Positions 50,074 to 64,000 are shown, counted from the stretch's first letter. The stretch: DNA of 64,000 nt from Hypomesus transpacificus (GCF_021917145.1 NC_061062.1:6406160-6470159), one strand, 5' to 3'. Made by a program: numbers and translations. The notes: generated by a model not told the origin, from the letters alone.

Positions 50074-53000
50074 CCCCCCCCACCCCCACCCACCCTGCCC
50101 TGCTCCTGACTGTCTCTCTCAATTCAATATCCTTTAATGGCATGAATGTTCAGGTTACACAATGTTGCCAAAGCAGCCGACAGTGAAGCAACAACAACAT
50201 GCCAAAGAGAACATACTTTATAGTACACCTACATCCTACAAACATACATGTAGGCTACATCTACGAGCACATTCTGTATCTATACACACACACACACAAT
50301 GCTCATTCTAATAGCCATTGCATAGCATGAATAAAACTGATGAAAAAGATGACTGGGAATGGGAAAGTATTCTCTCTCGCTCATCCTCACCCTACCCTCC
50401 TCTGCTGCTGAGACACTACTCACCCTCTCTCTCTCCCTCTTACCTACGCTCCATTGCACCCTCACCCTCTGTTCCTCCCTCAACTTCACTCTCTCTCCCC
50501 CTCCCTCCCCCCCCCCCCACCTCATACACACAATCCCTTTCCCTCCCCCTCTCCACGTCCCACAATTACTCCCACAAACCCTTTTCTCTCTCTCTGTCTC
50601 TCTCGTTCTCCCACGCTCTCACACACACACACAGTTCCGTTCCAAGGTAGCCGGCCTCTCTAGTCCTCCTCCTCATCCCGAAGCCAGTGAAAGCCCATGG
50701 GCACAAGCAGCCTAACCCCAACCCCTTCAGCCCGGACGACCGTCCACCTTCCTCCAGCCGACGTCCACCCTGCCCTGGCCCACCCCGTGCTAATCCTCCT
50801 GGGGACGGGCCCAGCGAGGCTAATGAGTCACCCGTCACCAGACCAGACTGACTCGGCAGGGGGAACAGCTGGAAGGGGAGAGGGGGTTTGATCTCCAAAC
50901 GGGCCCCGTGTTAAGGGGCTTTTCTCCTCAAATGGCGTTGGGTGCTGCTCTACGCACAGTGTGGGTCACATCACTGTTCCTCGCTGTCTTCGGTCTGTTT
51001 GTGTGTGTGGGCGCGTGAGAGAGTGTGTGTGTGTGTGTGTGTTAGCGGGCATGTCCCTATGCCCTCTCTCCTAGAGCAAGCTCCCTACTAAAAGGACTTA
51101 GCCCAGACCACAGCCTCCTCCCACCCCCACCCCCACACATCTCCAGTACCCAGTAAAGCCACACCATGTTGGGGCTTCAGGTCCTCCAGTCACCCCTGGT
51201 CCACACCCCGGCTGTGTCCGGCCACGTGACGGGGCCGAGCTCTACGCTGACCACACAGGCCAACTGGAGGAGCAGCCCCTGTCACTCATTCATCACGAGC
51301 TCCCTGCGCAGGACCAGCTTCCCGAACCGGCGCGAGAACATCCGGATAACGTCCCGACGTTTACAACGTCGTCCAACTTAACGACGGGATTAAAACGATG
51401 AGCCAGCCAGGAGTGTGGATCGGACCGGGGTGACGGGGGTGGATGTAGTCTGGAGTTGAGATGCTACAGCGAGCGTGTGTCTGTGTGTGTGTCTGGGGGG
51501 GAGCTGTGTTTGAGCAGGAGCAGGAGTGGTGACAGGATGGAGGGGAACAGGAAGCTCCTGCTGGGAGGACAGACATACCAGCTGACCACAGACCAGCTCC
51601 TCACACGTCCCAGAGCAAACATGCTGCTCACACACACACACACACGCGCACACACACGCACACAGGCACGGTGCTTGGACGACACTGAAACGGCCAGGGA
51701 AGGCACTGAAAACTCCCAACACTTCCTTTCACCAGGCACCATGGGCTCTGTGTGTGTGTGTGTGTGTGTGTGCACGTGCGAAGCACTGTGTGCCCGCCCG
51801 TGTGTTGGTTTCGATTAAGGTGTGAGCGTGTTTGGAGCATACGTGAAACTCCTATTCCCAGAATCCTCACATGTACAGACAACTCGAGATTCCCAGAATG
51901 CCGTAGGCGCTAGCGGGGGTTAAAACAGGGGCTAGGTAGGGTTAGCTAACAGTAACAGGAGACAGAGCGTCACACAGCCAGAAAAACCAGTCAGGCCACC
52001 TGAGCAACAACAAGGCCTGTGGTAGTGACTGACACACACACACACACAAGCTTTTTACTCAATGGATCTGCTGTGTGGAAGAGGAGGATGATGATGACTT
52101 GTGACAGATACGCCAGCCAGGAAGATTTTGCATCACATGACCGGAGGGCAGAGGGGGGGTTTGGGTTCAAGGAAGTGACATCACCATGTTCTTTCTGCTG
52201 CTGTTCGCCTGTTTACTTCATTTGTCAGGCAGACAGGCAGGCCAGCAGGGAGACAGTGCAGAACAGAGGCTGGATAATGGCCAGGCCCCACTGTCAGCCT
52301 GGCTGCTTTGATGAGGCTGAGCCCAGGCCCCCAATTACTGACCGGTACTTCTGACAGGCCTGGCACGCTGCATGCCGACTAAAGACTGGACACTCCAGCT
52401 CCTACCCCAGCCCTGCAAGGGGGGCCTCTCTACCCAGCCCTGCAAAGGACCCTCCCTGAATGTGGTGTGAGGGCGGCCTGGGACGGTTGGCACAGCAGGC
52501 ACATTGTTCTGGTGCTGCCAACTCAGCACTGTGGCACTCGGGACAAGCCGGACGGTTCCCTCCGCCTGCTCAGGCTGTGTGTGTGTGTGTGAGAGAGAGT
52601 GTGTGAAAGAGAGAGAAATGAAGCCAAAGACAGAGAACTCTAAAGATATGGCCACCATGTGCACACACACACACACACTATCTCACACACACACACACAC
52701 ACACCTCCGGCCGTGTGGCTCAGATAAAAGACTGCAGTGCTGGAGGCAGGCCTTGCTGCACCCTGACGCAACACACAGGAAACAACCCCCCTCCTCTCCC
52801 CCTCCCCCCCCTCTCCCACCTCTCCTCGAACCTCCCCCCCTCTCCCCCCTCCCCACCCTCCTCTCCTCCTTGCCAGGAACAGAATCCACATTCTTTCTAC
52901 CTGACTTCAGCTCATCTGGGAGAGTGCGGACTGCTGAAATACAGCACGCGCGCGGGAGCGCCCCCATTACACTCGTAAAACGGGCGAGCGGCAGAGCCAT

Positions 53001-53852
53001 GTCTCCCGCTCCGCGAGGCCACGCCCACCCCGTCAGCCCCGCCTGCGACAAGTCAAACCTGTTCACGAGCTCGCCATCCCTCCCCACGGAGTACTGCCAG
53101 TCCCCCTTTCAGATGACCACGCCAGCTCGCCTCCCTGCCCTCTGCTGAGCCCTGCGGCAAAACAAACCCACCCTAGCCCTCCTGTCGGCGGTCAGTAGCA
53201 GTGTCTCATATGGCTCTGGCATAGAGCAGGCGGGACCTGGTTATCTAACAGAGCCTGGAGCCGCCTGGCTGGCTGGCTGGCTGGGCGACGGGGCTTGGAC
53301 CAGACTCGTCTGTTACACAACACAGTGCTCCGGTCCAGGTGGAGCTTCCGAACAGAACATGACTCAGCGAAACCCCGGCGGGGGCTCATGACTGGACTGC
53401 GTCTGGACGGGTGAGATAGCCTGCCGGTGTGTTTATATACACACACTGGCCCGAGGCCAGGCTGCAGGAAGGGCGGAGCGGTGAATGGGAGAGGAGAGAG
53501 AGCAGAGGAGGAGGAAGAATAGCAGGAGGAGGAGGAGAGGACGAACAGGAGAATGAGAGAGAGCGCCAGAAACCCAGAAAGAAAGAGAGAGAGAAAGAGA
53601 GAGAAGCAGTAAGAAGAGCAGGAGGAGGAGGAGGAGGGGGAGGAGAGGTACCGCTCTCGGAGTGAAACATGCGCTGCACGGCTGGGTCAAATGCTCTCAT
53701 CACTGCATCACCCGGCAACCACCGCCGTTACCAGGGAACAGGATCCGTGGCGATATCACGCGCAGTCATGGCGATGAGGCCGACAGCCAGTGGAGGCCAA
53801 CAGGAGAATCAGGAGAGACACTTCGTCCTGCCTAATCAGTCAGCCTTCTTAC
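50074..53852. other. Upstream numb intron, no gene recognised
   Basis: Contains a reverse LINE-like end (50120-50200), many CA/TG runs and GC-rich patches with overlapping ORFs in several frames (51166-51381, 52504-53148, 53386-53718). None of these resembles a known protein. Confidence 0.5.
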
Positions 53853-53886
53853 CTTGCTGAGGGATGGACAGCAGGTTCATGAGGTG
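53853..53886 (-). other. numb: Predicted 34-bp upstream numb exon
   Basis: Minus-strand acceptor TTATAACCAG at 53887, preceded by a TG run, and strong donor CAAG|GTAAGA at 53853/53852. It contains ATG at 53880 giving MNLLSIPQQ. Joined to the acceptor at 44577, this frame continues through GGCV into the usual numb ATG without a stop. It may be an ordinary 5' UTR exon, an N-terminal extension, or a chance match. Confidence 0.35.
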
Positions 53887-56800
53887 CTGGTTATAACACA
53901 CACACACACACAGGCAACAGGTCATATCAGTCCTTGGACTTATGTGATAAGACAGCGAGGACAGAGGGCCTTGATCTAGACTCTCCATGCTGTGTGGGGA
54001 GGGCTGGGGGTGGAGCTGAGGCTTGGGCTAAGGCTAGGGCTGAGTGACACTGGAGCTGGGGTAGGCCTGGGGCTGAGGCTGAGTGAGGCTGGGCCTGGGC
54101 CTGGGGTAGGCCTGGGGCTGAGTGAGGCTGGGACTGGGCGTGGGTCACTCCTCATTAAAGCAGAGATCAGCAGGCTGAATAAAGCATGAGTCTCTCCACC
54201 GCACGGGGCTCAGGTGTCTCCACATAGGGGCCAGGGCTCTCCTGCTGACAATGAAGCCTCAGAGCGCCGGAGCGTCCACAGAGAGACAGGGCCTGAAAGA
54301 CAAGCCGGTCCCTTCCTCAGAACGACATCCCCCACGGCTGAGAGGGCCAGGCCAGCGAGAGGCACCGAGCCACCCGGGACCTCATTAAAGCTCCCAGACA
54401 CCCTCCTCTCAGAGGGCAGGCCTACAACTGCATTAAGAGGGGTTGGATGAGCGCAGAAAATGCTCGATAGAAGACGCTTTGTTCTTTAAAGAAAAAAGAA
54501 AAAAAACAGGTTGCTGACTTGCTCAAAAAATAAAAAATAATCTGAAAAAAATTATTGCCTACTCTGTCAAGAAAAATCGGAATAAGGCTCCTGGCGTTGC
54601 AGCGCCTCTGTGGGAGGTATTGATGTGTCGGCGCTGCGCTGTGTCAGGTGCGGAGACCTGACGGCTGTTCTGGTGGGCGCTGGAGCAGAGCGCGGCAGCA
54701 GACCCCGTGGGCCGCGCTGCCAGGAGACCTACTTGGTAGCTGGCTGCGCTGCGGAGAGCGAGGCCAGCGACAGAGGACGCGATGCTAACCAACGGCCCGC
54801 AGGGACAATACAAAAGCGGCTATTCAGAGTCCCTGTATAGAAAAACCAGAGTATGTCGATAGAACTTGTGGTTCTGGTTTGATGCAAATGACCTAGTAAT
54901 AGGTACTTATACAGTAGTTACTGTATCACATAGACTTAGGCCTATATGTAGGCTGTGCGGATTCTTATAACCATGGAATTCATGCATCGTCTTCATTGAT
55001 GCCTTTATCCAGAGCAAGGTACTGTGCAGGGGAGTGGGGTGGAACTTGCAGTCAAACGCTCTCCCACAGAGCTGCCCCCACCACAACCTGACACCCACTC
55101 AGAGGAAACATGTTACCCCCCCCCAGGTTAGCCCAGCTGGGGGAGAGGGCACCCACACAGACCCTGACAGGCCCAGCCGTCTCTGGAGGGCCCTCACTGA
55201 CCTGCTCCACTTCAGGTCACTTCCCCATTCTTCCTCTCTGAGAGAGTTATTGGGGGGGGGGGGTTCTTCCTCGTCTTCTCTGCGGGTTTAGGTCCGTTCT
55301 AGCGCCTGATCCGTGGGCATCGGTGAAGCTGTCGCCGCTGTGACCTGGTGAAAAGAGCTCTGAGAAGAAGACAGGATGGAGCCCCCATGGAGTCCTACAC
55401 GGCTGCAGGCGAGGCAGGTGAGTGACAGGCAGGTCCGCCTTAATCCACACGCACACGTCCCTGGCCTCCTCCCTCCTCACCTTAAGCTCTCAGTAAGACC
55501 CTGGTCTGGTCACCCCCAGGGCCGTCGGATTGAACTGAAGCAAACTCGCTCAACGTGGTGCCAGGCCAGAGCAGAGCAGGCAGATCTGTCCAGGTGCTGC
55601 ATCACCCACGTGTCACGTGCATGGAGCTTGGCCAGGAAAGAGGCCTACTGTCCGAACAATACCCCGCCACAGAAAACTCTCACGGTGTCAACTTCTACGC
55701 ACCCAACCCGGCCATGCTGCCATCCTCTGATGGAGAAGAGCACCCAGCCCCTCCTCAACGTTCAAAGACAACCTTTGATATGAAGGCTGCTTGTTTAGAA
55801 TGAGGCCAGCCGAGATTGAGATCCAGGTTTATACATCTAGTGGGTGAAAACAAGCCATCTCTAACTGAGAGTGCCGGAAGAGAGGAGGCACTAATTGCTA
55901 ACTGGGGCAGGATTCGAGGGGCACGATTGAACAGGATGTTTCAACAAAATCAATTTGTTATTGGTGTGTGTTCATTTCGGCAGACTATTAATAGCAAACA
56001 GTCAAACTTAATCAGAGCACGCTAGGAAACTATATTTGTTGATTAGACATTTAGCTAGTAACAGCAGCTTTCACAGCATGACAAATGATTACATAGCAAT
56101 TTTCATGAGCATATTAACATTAATATGGCATTTGCCATTAGGTAAACGTTGCAGTATACTAGCATAGCACTACAGGTAGGCAACAATGTATCAAAACGAA
56201 GGATATTTGGACTCTAAACACACACCGCCAGTTAGCTATTGAACGTATTGCCAATGGCAGGTATAAACCTTACCTTGCTAGCTCTAGCTAGCTAACTAAC
56301 CTAACCTGTTAATTATTCTGGATACGTGTAAGTTCGCTACCTCCCAATCAGGCAGTTTGTATGTTTATAGCAGTCAGACAAGGCTAATTATTAGCATCTC
56401 GAACTAATACCTACCTGTCAACCGTTAGGAATCCCGTCTTTGTTGATTTGATTAACAATAACGTGAGCTGACTGGTCTCTGATGTTGCAGCTAGGCTGCC
56501 TAGGAAGCCGACTAATTTTAAGCTGCACGCAGAAGCTGAAAATGCAAGCTACCTAGCTAGTGCCGTGTCATATTGACTTAGTTAAATCTTCCAGGCACAA
56601 ATTGTTTCTACCATACAATACTGTCTTTCCTTCAGGCCAACTAGCTAGCTTACCTGCAAGATCGCTAACTTTGCTCGGCTACTTCCTCAAACGGAACACT
56701 CAAACGTTCCATGGGAAATTTAAATAGAGCTGGTCAGTCTAATGTTGGATCCTGTCTTTAATACACTAGCTAATTAGCCAGCTACATACAGTACATTCCT

Positions 56801-57121
56801 TCATATGCAGATAGTACATACGTACATACACCACCATCTCACGATTACATATATATGTATATATACATGTATAGATTCAGCAAGCAATCTCCAGCATGGA
56901 GATTACAATTTCACTGGAATACCTTAAACGATTAGCTGGCCCCTCAAAATAGACGCAACCACTGAAGCTATGAATGCTGGCCGAGTTTGCTATCGCTAGT
57001 AAGCTAGCTAGCTACGCTGCTAGGCTGGCTAATGAGCCGTACATCCAAAAACACCAAAACAACGTATCTTAAACATCTTGATTTTCTAGACGTGTAGCAT
57101 ATGTTACTAACATAAACGTAC
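53887..57121. other. Most-upstream numb intron, no gene recognised
   Basis: Includes a GGGCTGAGGCTGGG-type minisatellite (53995-54150), a possible repeat tail at 54985-55060 ('tttatccagagcaaggtactg') and an AT-rich stretch with CTAGCTAG clusters (56270-57010). No ORF with a recognisable domain. Confidence 0.45.
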
Positions 57122-57260
57122 CTTGGGTCAGCGTCACGGTCCGGGAACTGTAATATGCTATCACCTGTCGTAAAGAACCGAGCCAATGTAATTAAAATTC
57201 CAGAAAAGTGTTTAGAATCACCACTTGCAGTCCTGTGGTTCACCTGCTAGTAGCGAGTCG
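57122..57260 (-). promoter_or_regulatory. numb: Candidate numb promoter and first exon
   Basis: A minus-strand donor, CCAAG|GTACGT, ends at 57122. The sequence above it is locally GC-richer (57240-57320, with CCGCCCC) and changes to AT-rich intergenic sequence beyond. The match to numb is inferred from orientation and the lack of another minus-strand gene before galnt16. Confidence 0.3.
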
Positions 57261-57299
57261 TAGTGCTGATGATGATTCAACCAAACCTCGCCCTTAGCA

Positions 57300-58852
<1,553 letters not shown>

Positions 58853-58858
58853 TTTATT
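58853..58858 (-). terminator. galnt16: Polyadenylation signal candidate for galnt16
   Basis: TTTATT on + is AATAAA on the minus strand, about 690 nt beyond the galnt16 stop. The intervening 58859-59542 has no coding exon and fits a 3' UTR. Confidence 0.45.
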
Positions 58859-59542
58859 TTTGAAACCACATATGGATACTTTACACAAAATCCAAGCAGT
58901 TTGCATCAAATTTTTGTGCATCAAATATGTTCAGATATTTACATACAGGAAAAGCAAAACATTCTTGGGTCAGACCATGCAAAACAATAAATTATGTGCT
59001 TGACAACGTTTTGCACGGTGATACTTTTCAGCATGAAAGAAAGTCCAGATTTATGCAGACCACCCACCTCCACCTAAGGCTAGGCAATAACAAAAAAACA
59101 AAAACAAATGGTGGTCATTGTTTACTGCAAGTGCACCCCAGTACACATTCTATGGTATAATTAGCACTTAACCGTGAGGAGATCACTATCATTCCTACTG
59201 TGGTCGTTAGTTGACCAAGACAGATACAGGACATGAAACATGAATTGTGTACCAGTTTTCAGCATAGACAACCTAAAAAAAACACCTCACCCAGGAGAAT
59301 AAAGAAGTGTACATGTATCCTCTCTCTCTTTCGGCTTCACAAAGGACTTTCATCTTTCCATTGGCACTCTGGTCACCCACATATACATCAAACAGGAGCC
59401 TCCAGTTAAAAACACCAAACTTGGTTCTTGACGTCATTCCTCTCCTCCTCCACCAAGTCGTCAGTGTTCAGGCGTGGTCTCCCGGGTCCTAGTGCACAGT
59501 CTGTATCTGCCTCCCCCCCTCTGGCCGGCCGCCCAGCCGGGC

Positions 59543-59781
59543 TCAAGTGATCAGCTGTGGCTCCCAGGCTTGGCTGGCCACCTGGGGGCGGCAGGGGCTG
59601 ATGACTGGGGGTCCGGCCGCAGGCTGGCTGTCCAGACACAGTCCGCTGACCATGTGTTGCAGCGCGGGGCCTTTAGGTTTCCACTTCTGCACGTGGAGAG
59701 AATGAGCATCATAACATGGCCTCAGAACAACACACAGTGTTATCACAACACTACACAGTATGAACACAGTTTCACACAGTT

Positions 59782-59877
<96 letters not shown>

Positions 59878-62800
59878 CTATTATCTTACGGTGAAAAAAT
59901 GGAACAAAAAATAAACATTAAGAGCATGGAACAATAGGAATGTGGCCTGGCTGCGGGCGTGAGTGGTTCTGTTAATGGAGACCAGCTTGTTTCAGTTAGC
60001 AGCGAGTCCTGCAGACAGAGGCAGGCCTGGACAGATGAGTGACAGAGTGTCTCTGAGGAGAATGGAAACCCCCAGCACGCCCAGCTGGAGAGATCAGCAG
60101 CCTGCCATCTCCCAGACGGGCCACTCCATCTCCTCTCCCACACTCCATCACCTCCACTCCTCCCCTACTCTCCTTCTTCTCTACGCCTCCCCACCACCCC
60201 ATCATCTACACTCCTCCCCTCCTCTCCTCCTCCTCTTCCTCCACTCCACATCACCACCCCTCCCCTCGGCTCTTGTCCTCCCAGCCACTCCATTGCCTTC
60301 ACTCCTCCCCAATCCTCCTCTACAGTCCTCTCCTCCACTGCTATCCTCCCCTCTCCTCCCCCCCCTCTCTCCCACTCCTCCCCTCCTCTCCTCTAGGGGG
60401 CTCCTTCACCCAGAAAAGGCTTCTCAGACTCGGCTGGGCAAGAGCAGTTGGCTTGAGGGATAGTGATAGATGGGGTTTTATAGAAAGGTTTTTGTAAGTG
60501 TTCTATTGTAACTGGCCGGTCCGTCCTGAGAACGTACATCAAGTAAAGGACAAAGTTAATCAACTCCAGCAGGCGGCTCTAATATCGCAGCTGTTCCAGG
60601 AAGCGAAAAGGAGACACCTGGGTTTGTTCCCGACGGTCGCTTAGACACTTAGAGTATCCTGAGTAATGAGGACGTTGACCTCTGACCTTCAGTTGCCAGT
60701 GACAAATATGAGACATGGACATGGCCGATATAACTCCCCATGGAGCTGAGGTCTATTAGCGTCCTGTCTATAAATCCCTTGATACGGTTCAGTCTCAGGG
60801 TTGGATGGTGAATTCGTCAGATCAGACCTACAATCCACTACATCCAGGAACTATGAGAGCAGAGGAAAACCATGTGGACTCTTATTGGGGTCTGAGAACA
60901 GCCGTACGGTTTTTATGCATGCGTGTGTGTGTGTGTGTGGGAATGTGTGTGCACAGACACGTGTGTGGGCACAACCTGTTTGTGCTTGCATGTGTGTCAA
61001 AGTCAAATGCAACCCACCAATCCTCATCAGTAGATTTGAGATGTGAAGTTTAGCACCAGATCCCCGTGAGTTCATCGAGATCAAGTCGATCTGATAAGCA
61101 GAGGTTAAGGCAACCCTAAACACACACACATGCACACACACACACAAACACAAACCCCCCTCTTGTGAAAGGGAAACACGAGCTCCCATCGGGATAAGGA
61201 TGCAGGCCCTCTGGAGGGGGCCGCCGTGGGATGAGAGGGCTGACTGGCCCTTGTCCCACACCCCCCACACGCCCCCCCCATACACACATGGTCCTGGTTA
61301 CAGCTCTCGCCTCCCTCTCATCAATCACCAGTTGACTGGAGCCAGCCCAAGCCCAGAGGGATGGAGAGAACAGGGAGAGGCTGCTCAGAAGTGACCAGGC
61401 AGGTTGTTTTACCCATAAAAGGGCCCCAGCCCTGGTCCTGAAAGCAGAGCTGTACGAAAGGCTAGAGGGCTGTGATGGCGGCCTGCTCCTCTGAGACCAG
61501 ATCCCCGTACCTGTTTGGGCTCTTTCACGCTGCACGCCTCCATCTTGACCTTTGACCCCGCGCTGAAGGCAGAGATGGCGAGACAGAGGTCCTGCTGGCG
61601 AATCAGAGGCTCCGCCAGCTCCCATCTCTGGTGTGGTCATGGGGTCATGACACGACAAGATATAAGAGTGACTTACACAGCTACACAAAGGTTACATGAT
61701 GTTTTGCACTGGACTATGTTATACTGTAACCGAGATGGGATTGTTGCACTGTAGCCTCCCATGTAATACTGTAATTGAGATATTATTAGTGCCTGGTAGC
61801 TGAAATGTGGTTACTTTAGACTGTGCCTGGTACATACAGACCGTTCCTCGTCTCTGAGCCCTGGATTACTTTGCACTTCTGATCCTTGATTCTCTGATGT
61901 ACTTTCTGTATGCACTGTTTGTATGTTGGTGTGGATGAATGTGTCTGCTGAATGAACGTCAATCTCCCTGACCTGCGATTGCGGCCGGTTGGAGCCGCTT
62001 CCCCTGCACCCTGCCAGGCCCAGGCTCTCTGGACCCTGAGTCTCCAGACACAGCCCCCCTTGCCTCAGGATACTGGACACTGCACCCTGCTCTGGGATCC
62101 TGGGGGCAGGAGAGGACAGGAGAGGAGGAGAGGAGAGGAGGAGGAGAGGAGGAGGATGGCTCGTTATAATACAATAGACCGGATGTAGAGCAGTAATCTG
62201 CTCCTCAATCTTTCTGTTCAATCTGTTGCCGGAGGAACATGCATAACAACAACAACAGCCACACTAATTTTCCAACAGCACCAGGCAGGTGTACCTAATT
62301 ACCACAGAAACAATCTGTCTCTTATAAATAGACCTGCTCTAAAACCAGACCCATCTTATAAAACATTTTCATGTTGCACTTTCGATATGACGCTGCTCTA
62401 TGTTATATTGGATTTATTGGAGTGTTATTGTTCCAATGTAGGTGCCTGGTAGCTGACATGTGGATACTCTGCACTGTGCCTGGTAAATAAAGACCATTCC
62501 TTGACTCTGACCACCGACATACCGTGAGACCCTGCACTTCTGATCCCTGATCTTCTACTGTACTTTCTATCGGTACTATTTCTATTTCTGGTTGGGATAA
62601 AAGCGTCCGCTAAATGAATAAATGGTAGAATGTTGTCCAGGGTAAGTGTGAGCCCTCACCTCAGCTCAGGGTAAACGTTCTCCATATACCAGCGGAAGGA
62701 CTTGCAGTTCAGCTTGCGTCGCAACATCATTCGATCTGCAATGCTGCATGAGAGAGGGAACCACAAACGACAAACGTGAAGACGGACGAGGAGAGAGAGA

Positions 62801-63783
62801 AGAAAAGAGGTGAGGAGAAAAGAGGAGCGAATAGAAGAAAAAAGAGAGGAGAGGAGAGAGAAGAGAGAGAGAATAGAAGAAAAGACAAGAAGAAGAAGAA
62901 GAAGAAGGAGAGAGAGACAGAGAGAGAGAGACAGAGGGCGAGAAGGACAACTATGAGAACCTCCCTCACAACTAGACATTTTAAGCTCATTCGACAGTGT
63001 TACATTGCAACACAGACTGTTCCATGACTCTGACCTCTGGTACACAGCTAGAACTATGCACTTCATTATCTCCTGAACTTTCTAAATGCACTACTTGTGA
63101 GTCTCTTTTGATAAAAACCCTCTTCTAATGTAACCCAGTTCAACCGGTAAAACTCAGTATAAATACCGCCCACCCGCACCACTGAATGGCTATTTTCTTC
63201 GGTGGAGTAGCTGGCAGTGTTTATATAAGGTGGTCAGTTGCATGGGTGAGTCAGAGGACCCTGGTTTGATCCCCGGAGAGGGTGAGAGAGGAAGGAAGTG
63301 ACACTGCGGAGCGACGCCGTGACGGGGCTCCAGAGAATAACGTGTGGAGGATAAGAGTGACTGACACCTGGTCACAGTAGAAGATAATACCGAGGTGGAG
63401 AAGGGGGACTGACCTGCCGAAGGCCTTGCCCTGAGCAGAGGGTCTGGCTGAGTAGTAGTACTGCTTATACTCATCCATCCACACCTCTGCTGCTCTCCTC
63501 GTGTTCCTACACACACACACACACACACAGAGATACACGCAGACGCACACACACACACAGATACACAAAGAAAGTTGTCAGGTCCAGCAATAACACAGCA
63601 GTAGATTGTGCTCTGTAATAATAACAGCCCATCTTCCTGCTAAGGGTAAGGCTCACTTGATATAGGTGAGGGCGTTGCCCTCTGGGAAGTCGTAGGGGTG
63701 GCGCTTCCTGAAGACGTGTCCCACTCTGCTGCAGGGCAGGATCTCCAGGCTGCCCCCACACATCCACACCCGGAACGACAGCT
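59543..63783 (-). CDS. galnt16: Polypeptide N-acetylgalactosaminyltransferase 16, C-terminal part (6 exons seen; 5' part outside window)
   Basis: Golgi type II membrane enzyme that starts mucin-type O-glycans by adding GalNAc to Ser/Thr. Coding exons: 63783-63657, 63506-63414, 62743-62660, 62099-61973, 61627-61511, 59686-59543 (692 nt; the first begins mid-codon). Seen in order are the end of the catalytic domain, [37 protein letters not shown] in several blocks, then [18 protein letters not shown], then the linker [15 protein letters not shown], then a ricin-type lectin domain with [21 protein letters not shown] and VSGLCLDSQ. Identity to human GALNT16 around [11 protein letters not shown] and the overall tail length support this paralogue. 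The lectin tail ends AWEPQLIT where I recall QQWQLLPHT in human, so the last QxW motif looks altered. Phases close across all joins. Confidence 0.9.
59785..59874. repeat. CT microsatellite in the last galnt16 intron
   Basis: (CT)n of about 90 nt with one TTT interruption, about 100 nt from the last exon. It reads (GA)n on the transcript strand. Confidence 0.95.
61690..61960 (+). repeat. Dispersed repeat copy 1 in a galnt16 intron
   Basis: Shared landmarks: 'tgcctggtagctga', 'actgtgcctggta', 'cttctgatccttgat', 'gtactttct', ending 'tctgctgaatgaacg'. Ends about 12 nt from the donor at 61972. Confidence 0.75.
62370..62625 (+). repeat. Dispersed repeat copy 2 in a galnt16 intron
   Basis: Same landmarks as copy 1, ending 'gataaaagcgtccgctaaatg', which is SINE-tail-like. 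Confidence 0.8.
62995..63130 (+). repeat. Dispersed repeat copy 3, truncated, in a galnt16 intron
   Basis: 'agactgttccatgactctgac', 'ctatgcacttcatta', 'tgataaaaaccctcttctaatg'; same order as copies 1 and 2 but shorter and more diverged. Confidence 0.6.
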
Positions 63784-63785
63784 CT

Positions 63786-64000
63786 GGAGGCACACACACA
63801 GAGGAACGGAAACACACAGACACAGAGGTAAGTGATCACACACACACACACAGCATTAAGGGATCACACACACACAGAGGTAAGCAAATACACACACACA
63901 CAGAGCATTAACGGATCACACACACAGCATTAAGGGATCACACACACACACACAGAGGTAAGTGATCACACGCACACAGCATTAAGGGATCACACACACA
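63786..64000. repeat. CA-rich minisatellite at the right edge, within a galnt16 intron
   Basis: Units combining (CA)n with 'gcattaagggatca' and 'gaggtaag', about five copies. Continues past the window. Confidence 0.85.

Noticed and set aside
52504-53148. 214-aa + strand ORF in the upstream numb intron
   Set aside because: Low-complexity Pro/Thr/His from CA and CT repeats, no domain, and no splice-site support.
63786-64000. Possible CRISPR-like array of spaced repeats
   Set aside because: Units are CA microsatellite mixed with a 14-bp motif and lack unique spacers. This is vertebrate intronic DNA.

Overview
The window reads as nuclear DNA of a ray-finned (teleost) fish. Genes have many short exons with GT-AG introns. 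tRNA-derived SINEs ending in 'ctctggataagagcgtctgctaaatg' are scattered throughout, with dense CA/CT microsatellites and many G or C homopolymers. The proteins are clear vertebrate orthologues with fish-like differences. I cannot name the species. One 100-N assembly gap lies at 23143-23242.

Layout, left to right: a possible 3' end of an unseen + strand gene (1-560); a small intronless coiled-coil ORF of unknown identity (1959-2231, -); presenilin-1, psen1 (5009-10861, -, complete, 478 aa); a divergent promoter interval; erh (12195-13578, +, complete, 104 aa); a BICRA-type ncBAF subunit gene (16139-22465, +, complete, 1208 aa); exd2 (25990-29182, -, complete, 623 aa); numb (32102-44565, -, complete, 663 aa, with predicted 5' exons as far as 57.2 kb); and the last six coding exons of galnt16 (59543-63783, -), whose 5' part lies outside the window. 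Exons were placed by matching translated segments to remembered family sequences and checking splice dinucleotides and phase. All five complete multi-exon reading frames close with consistent phase.

Human orthologues of psen1, numb, erh, exd2 and galnt16 all lie on 14q24, so this is a compact version of a conserved vertebrate neighbourhood. The exception is the bicra-like gene, whose closest human relative (BICRA) is on 19q13. The genes share no operon-like function: gamma-secretase catalysis, an RNA/transcription cofactor, chromatin remodelling, a mitochondrial/DNA-repair nuclease, an endocytic cell-fate adaptor and O-glycosylation. Psen1 and Numb do both act on Notch signalling.

The most interesting material is not a new gene system but the interplay of young repeats with splicing. 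The 5' splice site of exd2 coding exon 3 is copied about eight times in a tandem array downstream. UG or CU microsatellites abut several splice sites in different genes. A pyrimidine-rich minisatellite full of CAG decoys precedes a numb acceptor. A 34-bp upstream numb exon is predicted that would extend the protein in frame. Mobile-element highlights are a 303-bp element with a TTA duplication inside a minisatellite, a 200-bp element with a perfect 8-bp duplication, and a SINE whose 5' head has been amplified in tandem.
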